Below the pieces are notes generated by a model that saw only the letters and a list, made by a program, of their open reading frames with translations, searched no databases and was not told the origin of the DNA. From Polynucleobacter sp. AP-Capit-er-40B-B4 (GTDB lineage: Bacteria > Pseudomonadota > Gammaproteobacteria > Burkholderiales > Burkholderiaceae): 64,000 nt of DNA. Positions 7,867 to 15,954 of this stretch are shown here, one piece after another. Within the stretch, counting starts at the first letter, position 1, and every line of letters begins with the position of its first letter. The stretch is from contig NZ_JACVOV010000004.1 in assembly GCF_018882245.1 (NCBI RefSeq), positions 62,001 through 126,000 of the forward strand, in the 5' to 3' direction. Position numbers and translations under genes: made by a program.

Positions 7867-9198
7867 CTACTTAGAAGTTGGCAAACAGTTCATATAGAAA
7901 CGCTTAATCTCTTGATTGCAGCTCACATCTCTAGGCTCAATTGGTCTTTGCAGAGAAATGCCTTCGATAGTTTTACAACGACTTAAAGCCACATAAACCT
8001 GACCTGAGGCAAAGGCGCCTGATGAGAGATCAACCTTCACTTTATCCAGAGTCTTGCCCTGACTCTTGTGAATAGTCACAGCCCAAGCAAGCATTAGCGG
8101 AATCTGCACATAAGTACCGATGATGCTGGGCGAGATCTTTCCTGACATCATGTCGTGATCGTAGCGATAGGATTCCCATTGATGACCAGTGACTTCGACA
8201 GTATTGGAGTATGGGCCGTTTTGCACCATCACCTTGACCTTATCTGGCAGCATCTCACGCACCACACCGATCGTGCCATTGACCCAGCGCTTTGGAAAGC
8301 CTGGGTCCGTTGCTGTAAACATCACCTTAGCGCCAACCTTGAGCACTAAATTATTTGGTGACGGCAGATTACGTTCATCGACATTAAATTTTCCAGTCGA
8401 TTTGCCGGCATACACTTTACCTTCAGTGGTGATCGCTCGTAGCCCCGCCCCATTGATTTGATCTGCGCGGGCATTTGTTGTGGTGAGAGTAATAGTCTGC
8501 TCATCAACTGGCTCATCTTTGCGATAACACTGCGCATTGAGGGTATCAATTGCCTCATCAACATCTTGATTAATCCGAATACGATTGAGCAGGCCGGCAA
8601 AGTGCTCATCTTTTTGACGAAAGATTTTAGAGAGCTCAACCATCGTGACATCTTTGCGATGCAAGGCCATAGCGCAGAAGAAGTAAGGCCCCTCGTAACC
8701 ACGATCAGCCAGCACTTGCATATCACTACTCGAGACCACAGGCGGCAGCTGAAATAAATCCCCCACAAACATCACCTGAATACCGCCAAAAGGCTGGCCT
8801 TTTTGTGGACCGTTCTCACGCAGAAATAAATCCATCGCATCGACTACATCAGCGCGGACCATCGAGATTTCATCAATGATGAGTAGTCGAATATCTTTAT
8901 AGAGACGCTTGTCTCTTAGTGGTTTGATATCTTCCTCGGGGAAGATGAGTCGCGGGGGCAATCTGAAGAAGGAATGAATTGTCACCCCTTTGACTTGCAA
9001 TGCAGCCACCCCTGTAGGAGCAACCACCACTACGTTACCCGGAATAGTCTCACGCAGATAACCAATTAAAGTGGTTTTGCCGGTGCCTGCTTTACCACTA
9101 ACAAAGAGATAAGGATCGTGACGCTCTATAGCTTCAATCACTGCCTCATAGTCAGGCGTGATTTCAATATCGGAGGATTGCGGGATTGGGGTAGACAT
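7867..9198 (-). CDS. Pif1/RecD-like superfamily 1 DNA helicase
   Basis: A 443-residue ATPase. The Walker A loop GKAGTGKTT is at residues 35-43 and the Walker B LLIIDEISMV around 105-114; the C-terminal helicase motifs include WAVTIHKSQGKTLDKV and VYVALSRCKT, the hallmark of Pif1 and RecD-type 5'-3' helicases. There is no UvrD-like 1B domain and no nuclease domain. Such small Pif1-like proteins are thought to help replication through structured DNA or in recombination. The upstream SUMF1-like gene ends only 3 bases before this start, so they probably share a transcript with the GGDEF and HD-GYP genes further upstream; no functional link to cellulose is evident. Confidence 0.85.
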   Translation of the reverse strand: MSTPIPQSSDIEITPDYEAVIEAIERHDPYLFVSGKAGTGKTTLIGYLRETIPGNVVVVAPTGVAALQVKGVTIHSFFRLPPRLIFPEEDIKPLRDKRLYKDIRLLIIDEISMVRADVVDAMDLFLRENGPQKGQPFGGIQVMFVGDLFQLPPVVSSSDMQVLADRGYEGPYFFCAMALHRKDVTMVELSKIFRQKDEHFAGLLNRIRINQDVDEAIDTLNAQCYRKDEPVDEQTITLTTTNARADQINGAGLRAITTEGKVYAGKSTGKFNVDERNLPSPNNLVLKVGAKVMFTATDPGFPKRWVNGTIGVVREMLPDKVKVMVQNGPYSNTVEVTGHQWESYRYDHDMMSGKISPSIIGTYVQIPLMLAWAVTIHKSQGKTLDKVKVDLSSGAFASGQVYVALSRCKTIEGISLQRPIEPRDVSCNQEIKRFYMNCLPTSK

Positions 9199-9201
9199 CC
9201 C

Positions 9202-9987
9202 CTATTGTTTCACGGCATCAGCCACACATCGGAAACCGATATAAACCACAGCGATATCACCAGGTTTTGATTCAACATCAGACTCTTGCTGTCTTTCAGG
9301 ACCGTACCACCAAGAGGCGCCACGAGTAATGTAGCCGCCATTGCGCTCAGTAGCAGTCCACTCCCAAACATTGCCACCCATGTCATACATGCCATTGACG
9401 CCGGGCTTAGTAGTATTGGTGGTCACATGACCCGTACCGCGATTCAATGCACCTACTGGAGCCAAACCTTTGTAGTCACCACATCCACTTAGGCAGTGTG
9501 ATGGAGAAGGATTGCTACCCCCTGGAAAAGGATAGCGCTGCCCTTTCGTATAACCAGTAGGAGGGCTAGACCTTTGCTCTAAGAATGCAGCATTGACCCA
9601 TTCCGCATCAGTTGGTAAACGTTTGCCGTAATAACGACAAATTGCCTCTGCTTCTTTTTGATTGAGATGCACTGCTGGCTCATTATCTTTTGCTGGGACA
9701 CCATATGGCGTTTTCCAAGTCCATCCTGGCTTTTGCACAAAACCACCCTCATACGATAGACCACCGCCCTTCTTCTCTGCGGCACTCACAAAGCCAGTCG
9801 AGGAGGCATAAGATTTGACATCGGCAATAGTCATCTCGGTTTGATCCCAAGCGAGGCTACCGATCTGCACAACTGGAATTGTCGAGGACGCCGCACTCTG
9901 GGCCGAGGTCGATCTGAGCATGAAGTACACAGCAATAGCTGTTAGCAGCAGCCCAAATAAAATGGTGGAAAAATCAAACTTCTTCAT
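9202..9987 (-). CDS. SUMF1/FGE-fold protein, membrane-anchored or exported, lacking the formylglycine-enzyme cysteines
   Basis: A 261-residue protein with an N-terminal hydrophobic anchor or signal (residues about 7-24, then a Ser/Ala stretch), followed by a formylglycine-generating-enzyme-like domain. Fold markers are EAEAICRYYGKRLPTDAEWV, GMYDMGGNVWEWT and ITRGASWW with a C-terminal GFRCVAD. True sulfatase-activating enzymes carry a pair of cysteines just after the GGSW element; here that stretch is WWYGPERQQESD with no cysteine, so formylglycine synthesis is unlikely. A separate pair of cysteines (HCLSGCGDY) is present. It lies 41 bases after the GGDEF gene and 3 bases before the helicase. 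The function is open; a structural or binding role in the periplasm is as likely as catalysis. Confidence 0.75.
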   Translation of the reverse strand: MKKFDFSTILFGLLLTAIAVYFMLRSTSAQSAASSTIPVVQIGSLAWDQTEMTIADVKSYASSTGFVSAAEKKGGGLSYEGGFVQKPGWTWKTPYGVPAKDNEPAVHLNQKEAEAICRYYGKRLPTDAEWVNAAFLEQRSSPPTGYTKGQRYPFPGGSNPSPSHCLSGCGDYKGLAPVGALNRGTGHVTTNTTKPGVNGMYDMGGNVWEWTATERNGGYITRGASWWYGPERQQESDVESKPGDIAVVYIGFRCVADAVKQ

Positions 9988-10028
9988 TGCCAGAAAAATC
10001 CTTTACATACTCAGGAGAAAAACTACAA

Positions 10029-11582
10029 CTAAATCAGATCTTTCAATATCACTTTAACCACATGCTCGCCATACATCACGATTGCGTTTTTGCCTTTTGA
10101 TTTGGCTGCATACATGGCCGCATCGGCATTATTCATCAAATCAGTGGCATTAAGGCCATGGGAGGGAAAGACCGCAACGCCAATACTGGCACTGGTTGTT
10201 AAAGTGAAGCCTTCAGCCACAATCGGAGTAATCATTGCTGAGCGAATTTTTTCGGCAACACTCAAGGCAGCATCTTCGCCACCAATATCCGGCAGCAAAA
10301 CAGTAAATTCATCTCCGCCAATACGTGCCACAGTATCTGACTCACGCAAAGATTCCCTCATCCGCTTAGCGACTTCTGCCAAAACCGCATCACCCGCCGT
10401 ATGCCCATTAACATCATTAATGGCTTTTAGATTATCCAAATCAATGAAAAGCAAAGCCAACTTCGTTTGGTTGCGCTTGCTATTAGAAAGCGCTATCTCC
10501 AAACGATCGGAGAATAGCGTCCTATTAGGCAGCTGGGTTAACGAGTCATGATGGGCGTGATATTCATTCTCAGCGCTCTTTCTATAGGATCTGAGAAATA
10601 AATAAGCACCAATAAAAATAGTAATCACACTTAAAACACTAGCGATAAGCACCCCAACCGCATTCTTATGCCAATTTGCCAGGTACAAAGACTCTGGAAC
10701 AACCACACCTACGATAAACGGGTATTGCTTTACCCTACGATACGAAATCATCCTCTGCACGGGCTCGATGTTCTGCCGTGTAAATCCAGTGCCCGAGGCA
10801 AAGATCACGCCATTCCCCGTTTCGCCAGCAGCAAGTGATTGATCAATCAAAGTATTGGTATTAACTTTTCCAATCAAGTCTTCAACCAATGGCCAACGCG
10901 TCAGCAATGTTTTATCGCTTCGATAAAGCGTAATCCCCGTGCCCTCGCCAATGTTGGCACCGATTCTTTCGTAAAGCGAAGAAAAGACCTGAACAGAAAC
11001 ACCAGTCAAGATCACCCCTAAAAACTGATCGTCTTTACCATTCACGCGCCGCGCCAAATAAAATACCCACTTCCCGTTACCTTTATTTCTTACTGGCGCA
11101 CTATAAAAAACTTCAGAATCGTTGTGAGACTTTAAGTAGGTGAAATAATCGCGATCCGCCAGGTTAATGTCAGGGGCGGGATAGGAGCGCGAAAAGTTTA
11201 AGACCTTGCCATCGCTACCAACAAACGTAGCGACATCCAAAATAGGGTTTGATTTGGTTTTTTCTGCGAGCAAATCATAACTTTTCTTGCTTGAAGCAAA
11301 CTCGCGATAACTTTTTTCGTTTTGAATTTTCTCAAGCGCAATGACATCATCAATGCTCTGAAGGACGGTATTAGCAGAAAAGATAATCTGCGATGTATGT
11401 TCAGCCAAGATTAATGAAAGTGTAGCAATCTGCTCCGCTCGATCATCGATAGTATTCCGGCGTAATAAATAACTTGAAACAACCGCATTAATGGCAAAAA
11501 TAATTGCCAAAAGAATTGCGCCGCCGACAATAAAATAAGAATTACGTCGAATAATCGACTTCGGTTCAAAGCTGATGGTCAT
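10029..11582 (-). CDS. Membrane diguanylate cyclase with periplasmic Cache-type sensor
   Basis: A 517-residue c-di-GMP synthase. A transmembrane helix at about 17-40 and another at about 308-331 flank a periplasmic region with a dCache/PDC-type pattern (SFSRSYPAPDINLADRDYF near 130-148), which usually binds small ligands. The cytoplasmic GGDEF domain is intact: HHDSLTQLPNR at 344-354, GGDEF at 422-426, and the product-inhibition I-site RESD at 413-416, five residues ahead. It should therefore be active and feedback-inhibited. Its start overlaps the stop of the HD-GYP gene by 4 bases, so synthesis and breakdown enzymes are translationally coupled. The position beside bcsZ-bcsG points to control of cellulose output. 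Confidence 0.9.
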   Translation of the reverse strand: MTISFEPKSIIRRNSYFIVGGAILLAIIFAINAVVSSYLLRRNTIDDRAEQIATLSLILAEHTSQIIFSANTVLQSIDDVIALEKIQNEKSYREFASSKKSYDLLAEKTKSNPILDVATFVGSDGKVLNFSRSYPAPDINLADRDYFTYLKSHNDSEVFYSAPVRNKGNGKWVFYLARRVNGKDDQFLGVILTGVSVQVFSSLYERIGANIGEGTGITLYRSDKTLLTRWPLVEDLIGKVNTNTLIDQSLAAGETGNGVIFASGTGFTRQNIEPVQRMISYRRVKQYPFIVGVVVPESLYLANWHKNAVGVLIASVLSVITIFIGAYLFLRSYRKSAENEYHAHHDSLTQLPNRTLFSDRLEIALSNSKRNQTKLALLFIDLDNLKAINDVNGHTAGDAVLAEVAKRMRESLRESDTVARIGGDEFTVLLPDIGGEDAALSVAEKIRSAMITPIVAEGFTLTTSASIGVAVFPSHGLNATDLMNNADAAMYAAKSKGKNAIVMYGEHVVKVILKDLI

Positions 11583-12892
11583 TGAGCGTCGCTATACATT
11601 TCAGAAATACGTAAAAAGTTATCCTTTTCTTGTATAAATGCTTCAACGATTAAAGGATCGAAACGCTTGCCTTTGAGGTTTGTAATTTCTGCACAGGCCT
11701 CATCATGAGACCACTCCTTTTTATATACGCGCTCGCTCACTAATGCATCATAGGTATCAGCCAGCGACATTAAGCGCGCGGCCAATGGTATTTCCAGGCC
11801 TTTCAGTCCCTTAGGGTAACCTGAGCCATCCCAATTTTCATGATGGCAGCCGGCAATTTTGATGGCAGCATCTAAAACATTGGTGTGTTTGGCGTCTTTT
11901 ATCTTTGCGGCAATCAATACATCTTCCCCAAGGCTTGCATGGGTTTTCATGATGTGCCACTCATCATCCGATAAAGCTCCAGGCTTCTGAAGAATCGTGT
12001 CTGGTATTCCGACCTTACCAATGTCATGCAATGGTGCAGCTTTCACCATGTCTTCAATAGCCTTATGTGAGAGCTCATTCTGATAGATGCCACTTGCTTT
12101 TAATCTTTCCGCAAGCGCCCTCACATAGTTCTTAGTGCGCAGAATGTGGTTGCCGGTTTCGTTATCCCGCACCATGGAAAGTGCGTTAAGGCTATTTAGC
12201 ATGCCATCTTCAATCGCATGGGAGCTACGGCGATACTCGTGCCAAAGTTTTTCCATGTAGTAATTCGTAATTAATATGCAGACCGTAACTATGGAAAGAA
12301 CAGCGGCTATTCTCAAACCAAAAGCCAGGCCGCCTTCTTGATAAAGACTGGCAAGTGGCGCGCTCGCATCTCCAAAAGACAGAAGTGAGCGCCCAATGCG
12401 CGTACCTAGCTGAAAGATTTCTACTCCAAGCAATATTTTAATTTGATAGGCGTTATCTTTTTTTAATAACTGCGCTAAAACCACGATCTGCCAAATACAA
12501 AAAATACTGAGGACAGCATTCATCAGGTGAATACGGTCTTGAGTTTCTCCAAAATGCTGTAGATAGATATAGGCAACAGAGGCAGCAATCAATAACAATC
12601 CAATTGCTAGCTTATTTAGAAAATGAAGGGTGTCGTTCCAAAAGCTAAATAACAAAGAAATATTAGCCATGGCGGCCAGAAGAAAAATATTAGCTAAAGC
12701 CAATATGAGTTTTCCACCCCAGGGTGCACAGGCAAAGGCCAGCATTGAGGCCGCCAGAAAGCTGAGGCCTGCTGGCCAATAAATCACTCTAAATTGCGCG
12801 CGATCGTCATCCTTATTCGCCAAGAATCGGGCCATCAGCCCAACGAGGACAATAAAAACGGCAAAGTAGAAGGTCTGATTTACTAACTGCAT
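11579..12892 (-). CDS. Membrane HD-GYP c-di-GMP phosphodiesterase
   Basis: A 437-residue protein with about six to seven hydrophobic segments in residues 5-212 and a cytoplasmic HD-GYP domain after it. The metal-binding HD pair is at H289-D290 followed by IGKVGIPD, a second histidine pair occurs in GCHHENWDGSG, and the GYP motif is at 358-360, so all elements for hydrolysis of c-di-GMP to pGpG/GMP are visible. It is divergent from bcsZ across a 121-base gap (12893-13013), and its stop overlaps the start of the diguanylate cyclase. The membrane part has no recognised ligand-binding domain. Role: lowering local c-di-GMP near the cellulose machinery (inference). Confidence 0.9.
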   Translation of the reverse strand: MQLVNQTFYFAVFIVLVGLMARFLANKDDDRAQFRVIYWPAGLSFLAASMLAFACAPWGGKLILALANIFLLAAMANISLLFSFWNDTLHFLNKLAIGLLLIAASVAYIYLQHFGETQDRIHLMNAVLSIFCIWQIVVLAQLLKKDNAYQIKILLGVEIFQLGTRIGRSLLSFGDASAPLASLYQEGGLAFGLRIAAVLSIVTVCILITNYYMEKLWHEYRRSSHAIEDGMLNSLNALSMVRDNETGNHILRTKNYVRALAERLKASGIYQNELSHKAIEDMVKAAPLHDIGKVGIPDTILQKPGALSDDEWHIMKTHASLGEDVLIAAKIKDAKHTNVLDAAIKIAGCHHENWDGSGYPKGLKGLEIPLAARLMSLADTYDALVSERVYKKEWSHDEACAEITNLKGKRFDPLIVEAFIQEKDNFLRISEMYSDAQ

Positions 12893-13013
12893 TCGATAAA
12901 CTGAGTTAATGTGGGATATTTAGATGTCATTACTCCATAATGTAACCGATTCCCGCGTCTTTTTTGGGCTTGCAAGCCATTAATGCATTATTTAATAGAA
13001 CTAAAGATTTGTC

Positions 13014-14027
13014 ATGACTTGGTGCCCTCACCTACACTTCTGTTACCTCATTTTTGCTGTGGTATTGATTTGCCCTAGCTTGTCTTTTGCCAACTCTGAA
13101 TGGGATCAATTTAAATCTACCTATATTGAAAATGGACGGGTGATTGATAAAGCCCAAAACGGCATTACCCATACCGAGGGCCAGGGGATGGCCTTGCTGC
13201 TTGCCGTACAAAATGATGATCCCAAAACATTTGCCCTTCTTTGGAATTGGACTCAACAAAACCTGCAGGTTCGCGGCGATAAGTTATTTGCCTGGAGTTG
13301 GTCGCCCAATAGCGGCATTAACGATATGAATAACGCCAGCGATGGCGATCTCTTTATTGCCTGGGCATTATCTAAAGCATACAAGCGTTGGAACGAGCCT
13401 AGGTACTTATTTGCAGCCATTCAGGTAAGTCAATCTATACGCGAAAAATTATTGCGCAAAACCGAGAAGGGTACAGTCCTACTTCCGGGAGCTATTGGTT
13501 TTGAGAAGCCAGAGGGATTAAAACTGAATCTCTCATATTGGGTGTTTCCGGCAATTACTGATCTTTCGAATACAGATCCCTCCCCACAATGGGAAGAATT
13601 GCGCAACACAGGACTACAGCTGATTCAAGAGGCGAGATTTGGTAAGTGGAACCTACCGCCTGACTGGCTAAATTTACAAAATAATGTCATTACCCCCATT
13701 GATGGTGAGCGCTTTGGATACGATGCCGTACGTATTCCTTTGTATTTAATCTGGGGTCAGCTAGCAACTCCATCCACAATCAAGCCATTTCAGTCATTCT
13801 GGGGCTCTTTTTCTGGTAAGCCCGTCCTTCCTGCTTGGGTAGATCTTAATAATGGCGAGGCGGGCACGTACAATGCATCTGCAGGGTTCCAGAGTATTGC
13901 AGCCATGACTCTTGCATACCCTAATTTAGATTCGATTCAATTACCCAGCTTTAATCCTTCCCAAGGTTATTACTCTTCTATGCTGTCTCTATTTACAAAA
14001 ATGACCTTAGAGGATCTCAAAAAGTAA
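13014..14027 (+). CDS. bcsZ: Periplasmic endoglucanase of the cellulose synthesis system (GH8)
   Basis: A 337-residue glycoside hydrolase family 8 protein that cuts beta-1,4-glucan in the periplasm and is needed for proper cellulose export in many bacteria. The signal peptide ends near SLSFA (residue 26). The catalytic acid is E55 in THTEGQGMALL, and the inverting base is expected at D237 in RFGYDAVRIPLYL; the substrate-binding NNASDGDLFIAWAL lies at 107-120. The positions and length closely match E. coli BcsZ. The gene is followed after 1 base by bcsG. In E. coli bcsZ sits between bcsB and bcsC; here it has been moved to a separate divergent unit with bcsG. Confidence 0.95.
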   Translation: MTWCPHLHFCYLIFAVVLICPSLSFANSEWDQFKSTYIENGRVIDKAQNGITHTEGQGMALLLAVQNDDPKTFALLWNWTQQNLQVRGDKLFAWSWSPNSGINDMNNASDGDLFIAWALSKAYKRWNEPRYLFAAIQVSQSIREKLLRKTEKGTVLLPGAIGFEKPEGLKLNLSYWVFPAITDLSNTDPSPQWEELRNTGLQLIQEARFGKWNLPPDWLNLQNNVITPIDGERFGYDAVRIPLYLIWGQLATPSTIKPFQSFWGSFSGKPVLPAWVDLNNGEAGTYNASAGFQSIAAMTLAYPNLDSIQLPSFNPSQGYYSSMLSLFTKMTLEDLKK

Positions 14028-14028
14028 T

Positions 14029-15573
14029 ATGAGAATTTGGAGTTTTTATTTCATTATCAAGATCATCCTGTTCTATACGGGATACGTTAACTTTCATTTT
14101 TTTGTTAACGCGGCATTTGCCCTTGGTTTAATTTTCTCCCACGCACACCCTCGTCTACTACAAATTAGAAAATGGGTGGCATTACCTATCGGTATTGTTT
14201 TATTTTATTTTGACAGTCAACTGCCGCCATTGCGTAACGTCATACCGAAGATTGGCCAACTGCTAGACTTTAGCTTCCAGTACTACTTAGAGCTACTAAC
14301 ACGCATTGTGAACTGGCAAGTATTAGCATTGCTGATAGCTCTATACGTAATCTATTTCCTGCTTTCAAAGAAGTTGCGTATGAGCACAATTGCAATTCTT
14401 GCAATTATCAGCACGCTTCTGCCACTAAAAACCAATATGGGGCCGTTGGCTTACGATGCTGAGGGTCAAGTGATTGGCTTACCAAGTGACACTGAGCTGA
14501 CGGAGTCTCTTGACGGTTTCTTTATTGATGAATCTTTACGTACCGGCTTCAATCGATCACCCAAAGCCGGTGGCCCTGCCTTTGACATACTCGTAATCAA
14601 TATTTGCTCACTGGCCTGGGACGATCTGAAGTACATCAAAGAAGAAAATAATCCGCTATTTAAACGTTTTCATTATTTGTTTACAAGCTTTAATTCCGCA
14701 TCTTCTTATAGCGGCCCATCAATCATTCGCCTATTGCGTGCAAGTCGCGGCCAACAAGATCAAAGGGATCTCTATAAGCCACCAGTTGAGGATTCTTTGC
14801 TTTTTAACAACCTTGCCAAGGCAGGATTCCAAACACAGCTTGCACTCAATCACGACGGTAAATATGGCGACCTCTTAAAGGAAATCAGAAACGAAGGCGC
14901 TCTGACTGCCCCACTGTTTGATAACAAACAGGCCACTCCTTATCTAAGAGGCTTTGACGGCTCGCAAGTTTATGATGACTACTCTGTGCTCTCCAATTGG
15001 TGGGATGCACGGATGAAGCTGCCTAACGAGAGAGTGGCCCTGTTCTACAACACGATCACTTTGCACGATGGCAATCGCGCTCTTGATGGTGCTCGCCTGG
15101 AAAATAGCGTCGAAACCTATTCTCGTAGAACACGTAAATTGTTAGAAGATATTGATCGCTTTTATAGCAAAGTAAATAGCTCAGGACGCCAAGCGGTGAT
15201 TATCTTTATTCCTGAGCATGGTGCCGCTATTCGTCGTAATAAAAATGAAATCGTAGGTATGCGTGAGATTCCAAGTCCTAATGTGACAAATATACCCGTT
15301 GGCATTATGTTTACAGGCAAACCGGATAACCCAGTGAAGACCAACACTATTGGGCAGCCAACTAGCTATCTTGCTGCTTCTGATTTACTTTCCAAGTTTG
15401 TGGGCAAGAACCCTTTTGATAAATCGAGTCCTTCGCCAGAGGTCTATTTAAAAAATATTCCTAGCACGCGTTTTGTCGCTGAGAATGAAGACTCGGTCAT
15501 TATGAAATTTGGCTCCTCTTACTACTTCCGCTCAAACGATATCAACTGGAATTTATTTGAAACCAACGATTAA
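14029..15573 (+). CDS. bcsG: Cellulose phosphoethanolamine transferase BcsG
   Basis: A 514-residue inner-membrane enzyme that moves phosphoethanolamine from phosphatidylethanolamine to cellulose in the periplasm, releasing diacylglycerol. The N-terminal part has about four membrane helices and the BcsG-typical GYVNFHFFVNAAFALGL and TRIVNWQVLALL. The zinc-site residues known for E. coli BcsG have equivalents at the same spacing: C193 in INICSLAWDD, the acceptor S228 in SSYSGPS 35 residues later, and E396-H397 in FIPEHGAA. This makes it a BcsG-type transferase, not a sulfatase. It is 1 base after bcsZ and its stop overlaps the stop of the opposing small TPR gene by 4 bases. The helper proteins BcsE and BcsF are not visible. 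Confidence 0.95.
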   Translation: MRIWSFYFIIKIILFYTGYVNFHFFVNAAFALGLIFSHAHPRLLQIRKWVALPIGIVLFYFDSQLPPLRNVIPKIGQLLDFSFQYYLELLTRIVNWQVLALLIALYVIYFLLSKKLRMSTIAILAIISTLLPLKTNMGPLAYDAEGQVIGLPSDTELTESLDGFFIDESLRTGFNRSPKAGGPAFDILVINICSLAWDDLKYIKEENNPLFKRFHYLFTSFNSASSYSGPSIIRLLRASRGQQDQRDLYKPPVEDSLLFNNLAKAGFQTQLALNHDGKYGDLLKEIRNEGALTAPLFDNKQATPYLRGFDGSQVYDDYSVLSNWWDARMKLPNERVALFYNTITLHDGNRALDGARLENSVETYSRRTRKLLEDIDRFYSKVNSSGRQAVIIFIPEHGAAIRRNKNEIVGMREIPSPNVTNIPVGIMFTGKPDNPVKTNTIGQPTSYLAASDLLSKFVGKNPFDKSSPSPEVYLKNIPSTRFVAENEDSVIMKFGSSYYFRSNDINWNLFETND

Positions 15574-15944
15574 GGTTTAGGGCTTGGCCAGAGCGCTGGT
15601 ATCTCGCCAGTTACCTCTGTGGCAATCGGATTACCAGCAGCATCAAGATAAATAACTTCACCAGAAACCTGAATAGGGAATTTCTGTTTATCCAGATTTC
15701 GCACGATCTCAAGATTGGATTTGATATCGGGGCTATTGGGGTTTAAGCGATACGCCCTCTCCAACAAGATCAATGCTGTTGGGATATCTTCGCTCTTTAA
15801 GGCATAGAGAGCCCTCTCATTAAGCTCTCCGGGTAGATAGGGATCAAACTGGGGGGCAACATTGGTCGCCTGCGCATTTGCCGATGAGCTCACCACCAAC
15901 CCAAACACCAACACCAGTAACGCTTTAGAAGTTTGTTTCATCAT
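15570..15944 (-). CDS. Small exported TPR-like protein at the end of the bcsA-bcsC unit
   Basis: A 124-residue protein with a clear signal peptide (MMKQTSKALLVLVFGLVV, cleavage near SANA) and a short mature part of about 100 residues. Residues about 43-85 form one TPR-like helical pair (ALYALKSEDIPTALILLERA, then YRLNPNSP), followed by a beta-type segment VSGEVIYLDAAGNPIATE and a proline-rich end. It follows bcsC by 10 bases and so probably belongs to the same transcript. I do not recognise a named Bcs protein of this kind. It could dock to the BcsC periplasmic TPR superhelix or stand in for a missing periplasmic subunit; both are guesses from position. Confidence 0.7.
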   Translation of the reverse strand: MMKQTSKALLVLVFGLVVSSSANAQATNVAPQFDPYLPGELNERALYALKSEDIPTALILLERAYRLNPNSPDIKSNLEIVRNLDKQKFPIQVSGEVIYLDAAGNPIATEVTGEIPALWPSPKP

Positions 15945-15954
15945 GATGGGTCGC

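Noticed and set aside
9202..9987. SUMF1 protein as the activating enzyme for BcsG
   Set aside because: BcsG is a phosphoethanolamine transferase using a serine and zinc ligands, not formylglycine, and this SUMF1 protein lacks the FGE cysteines.
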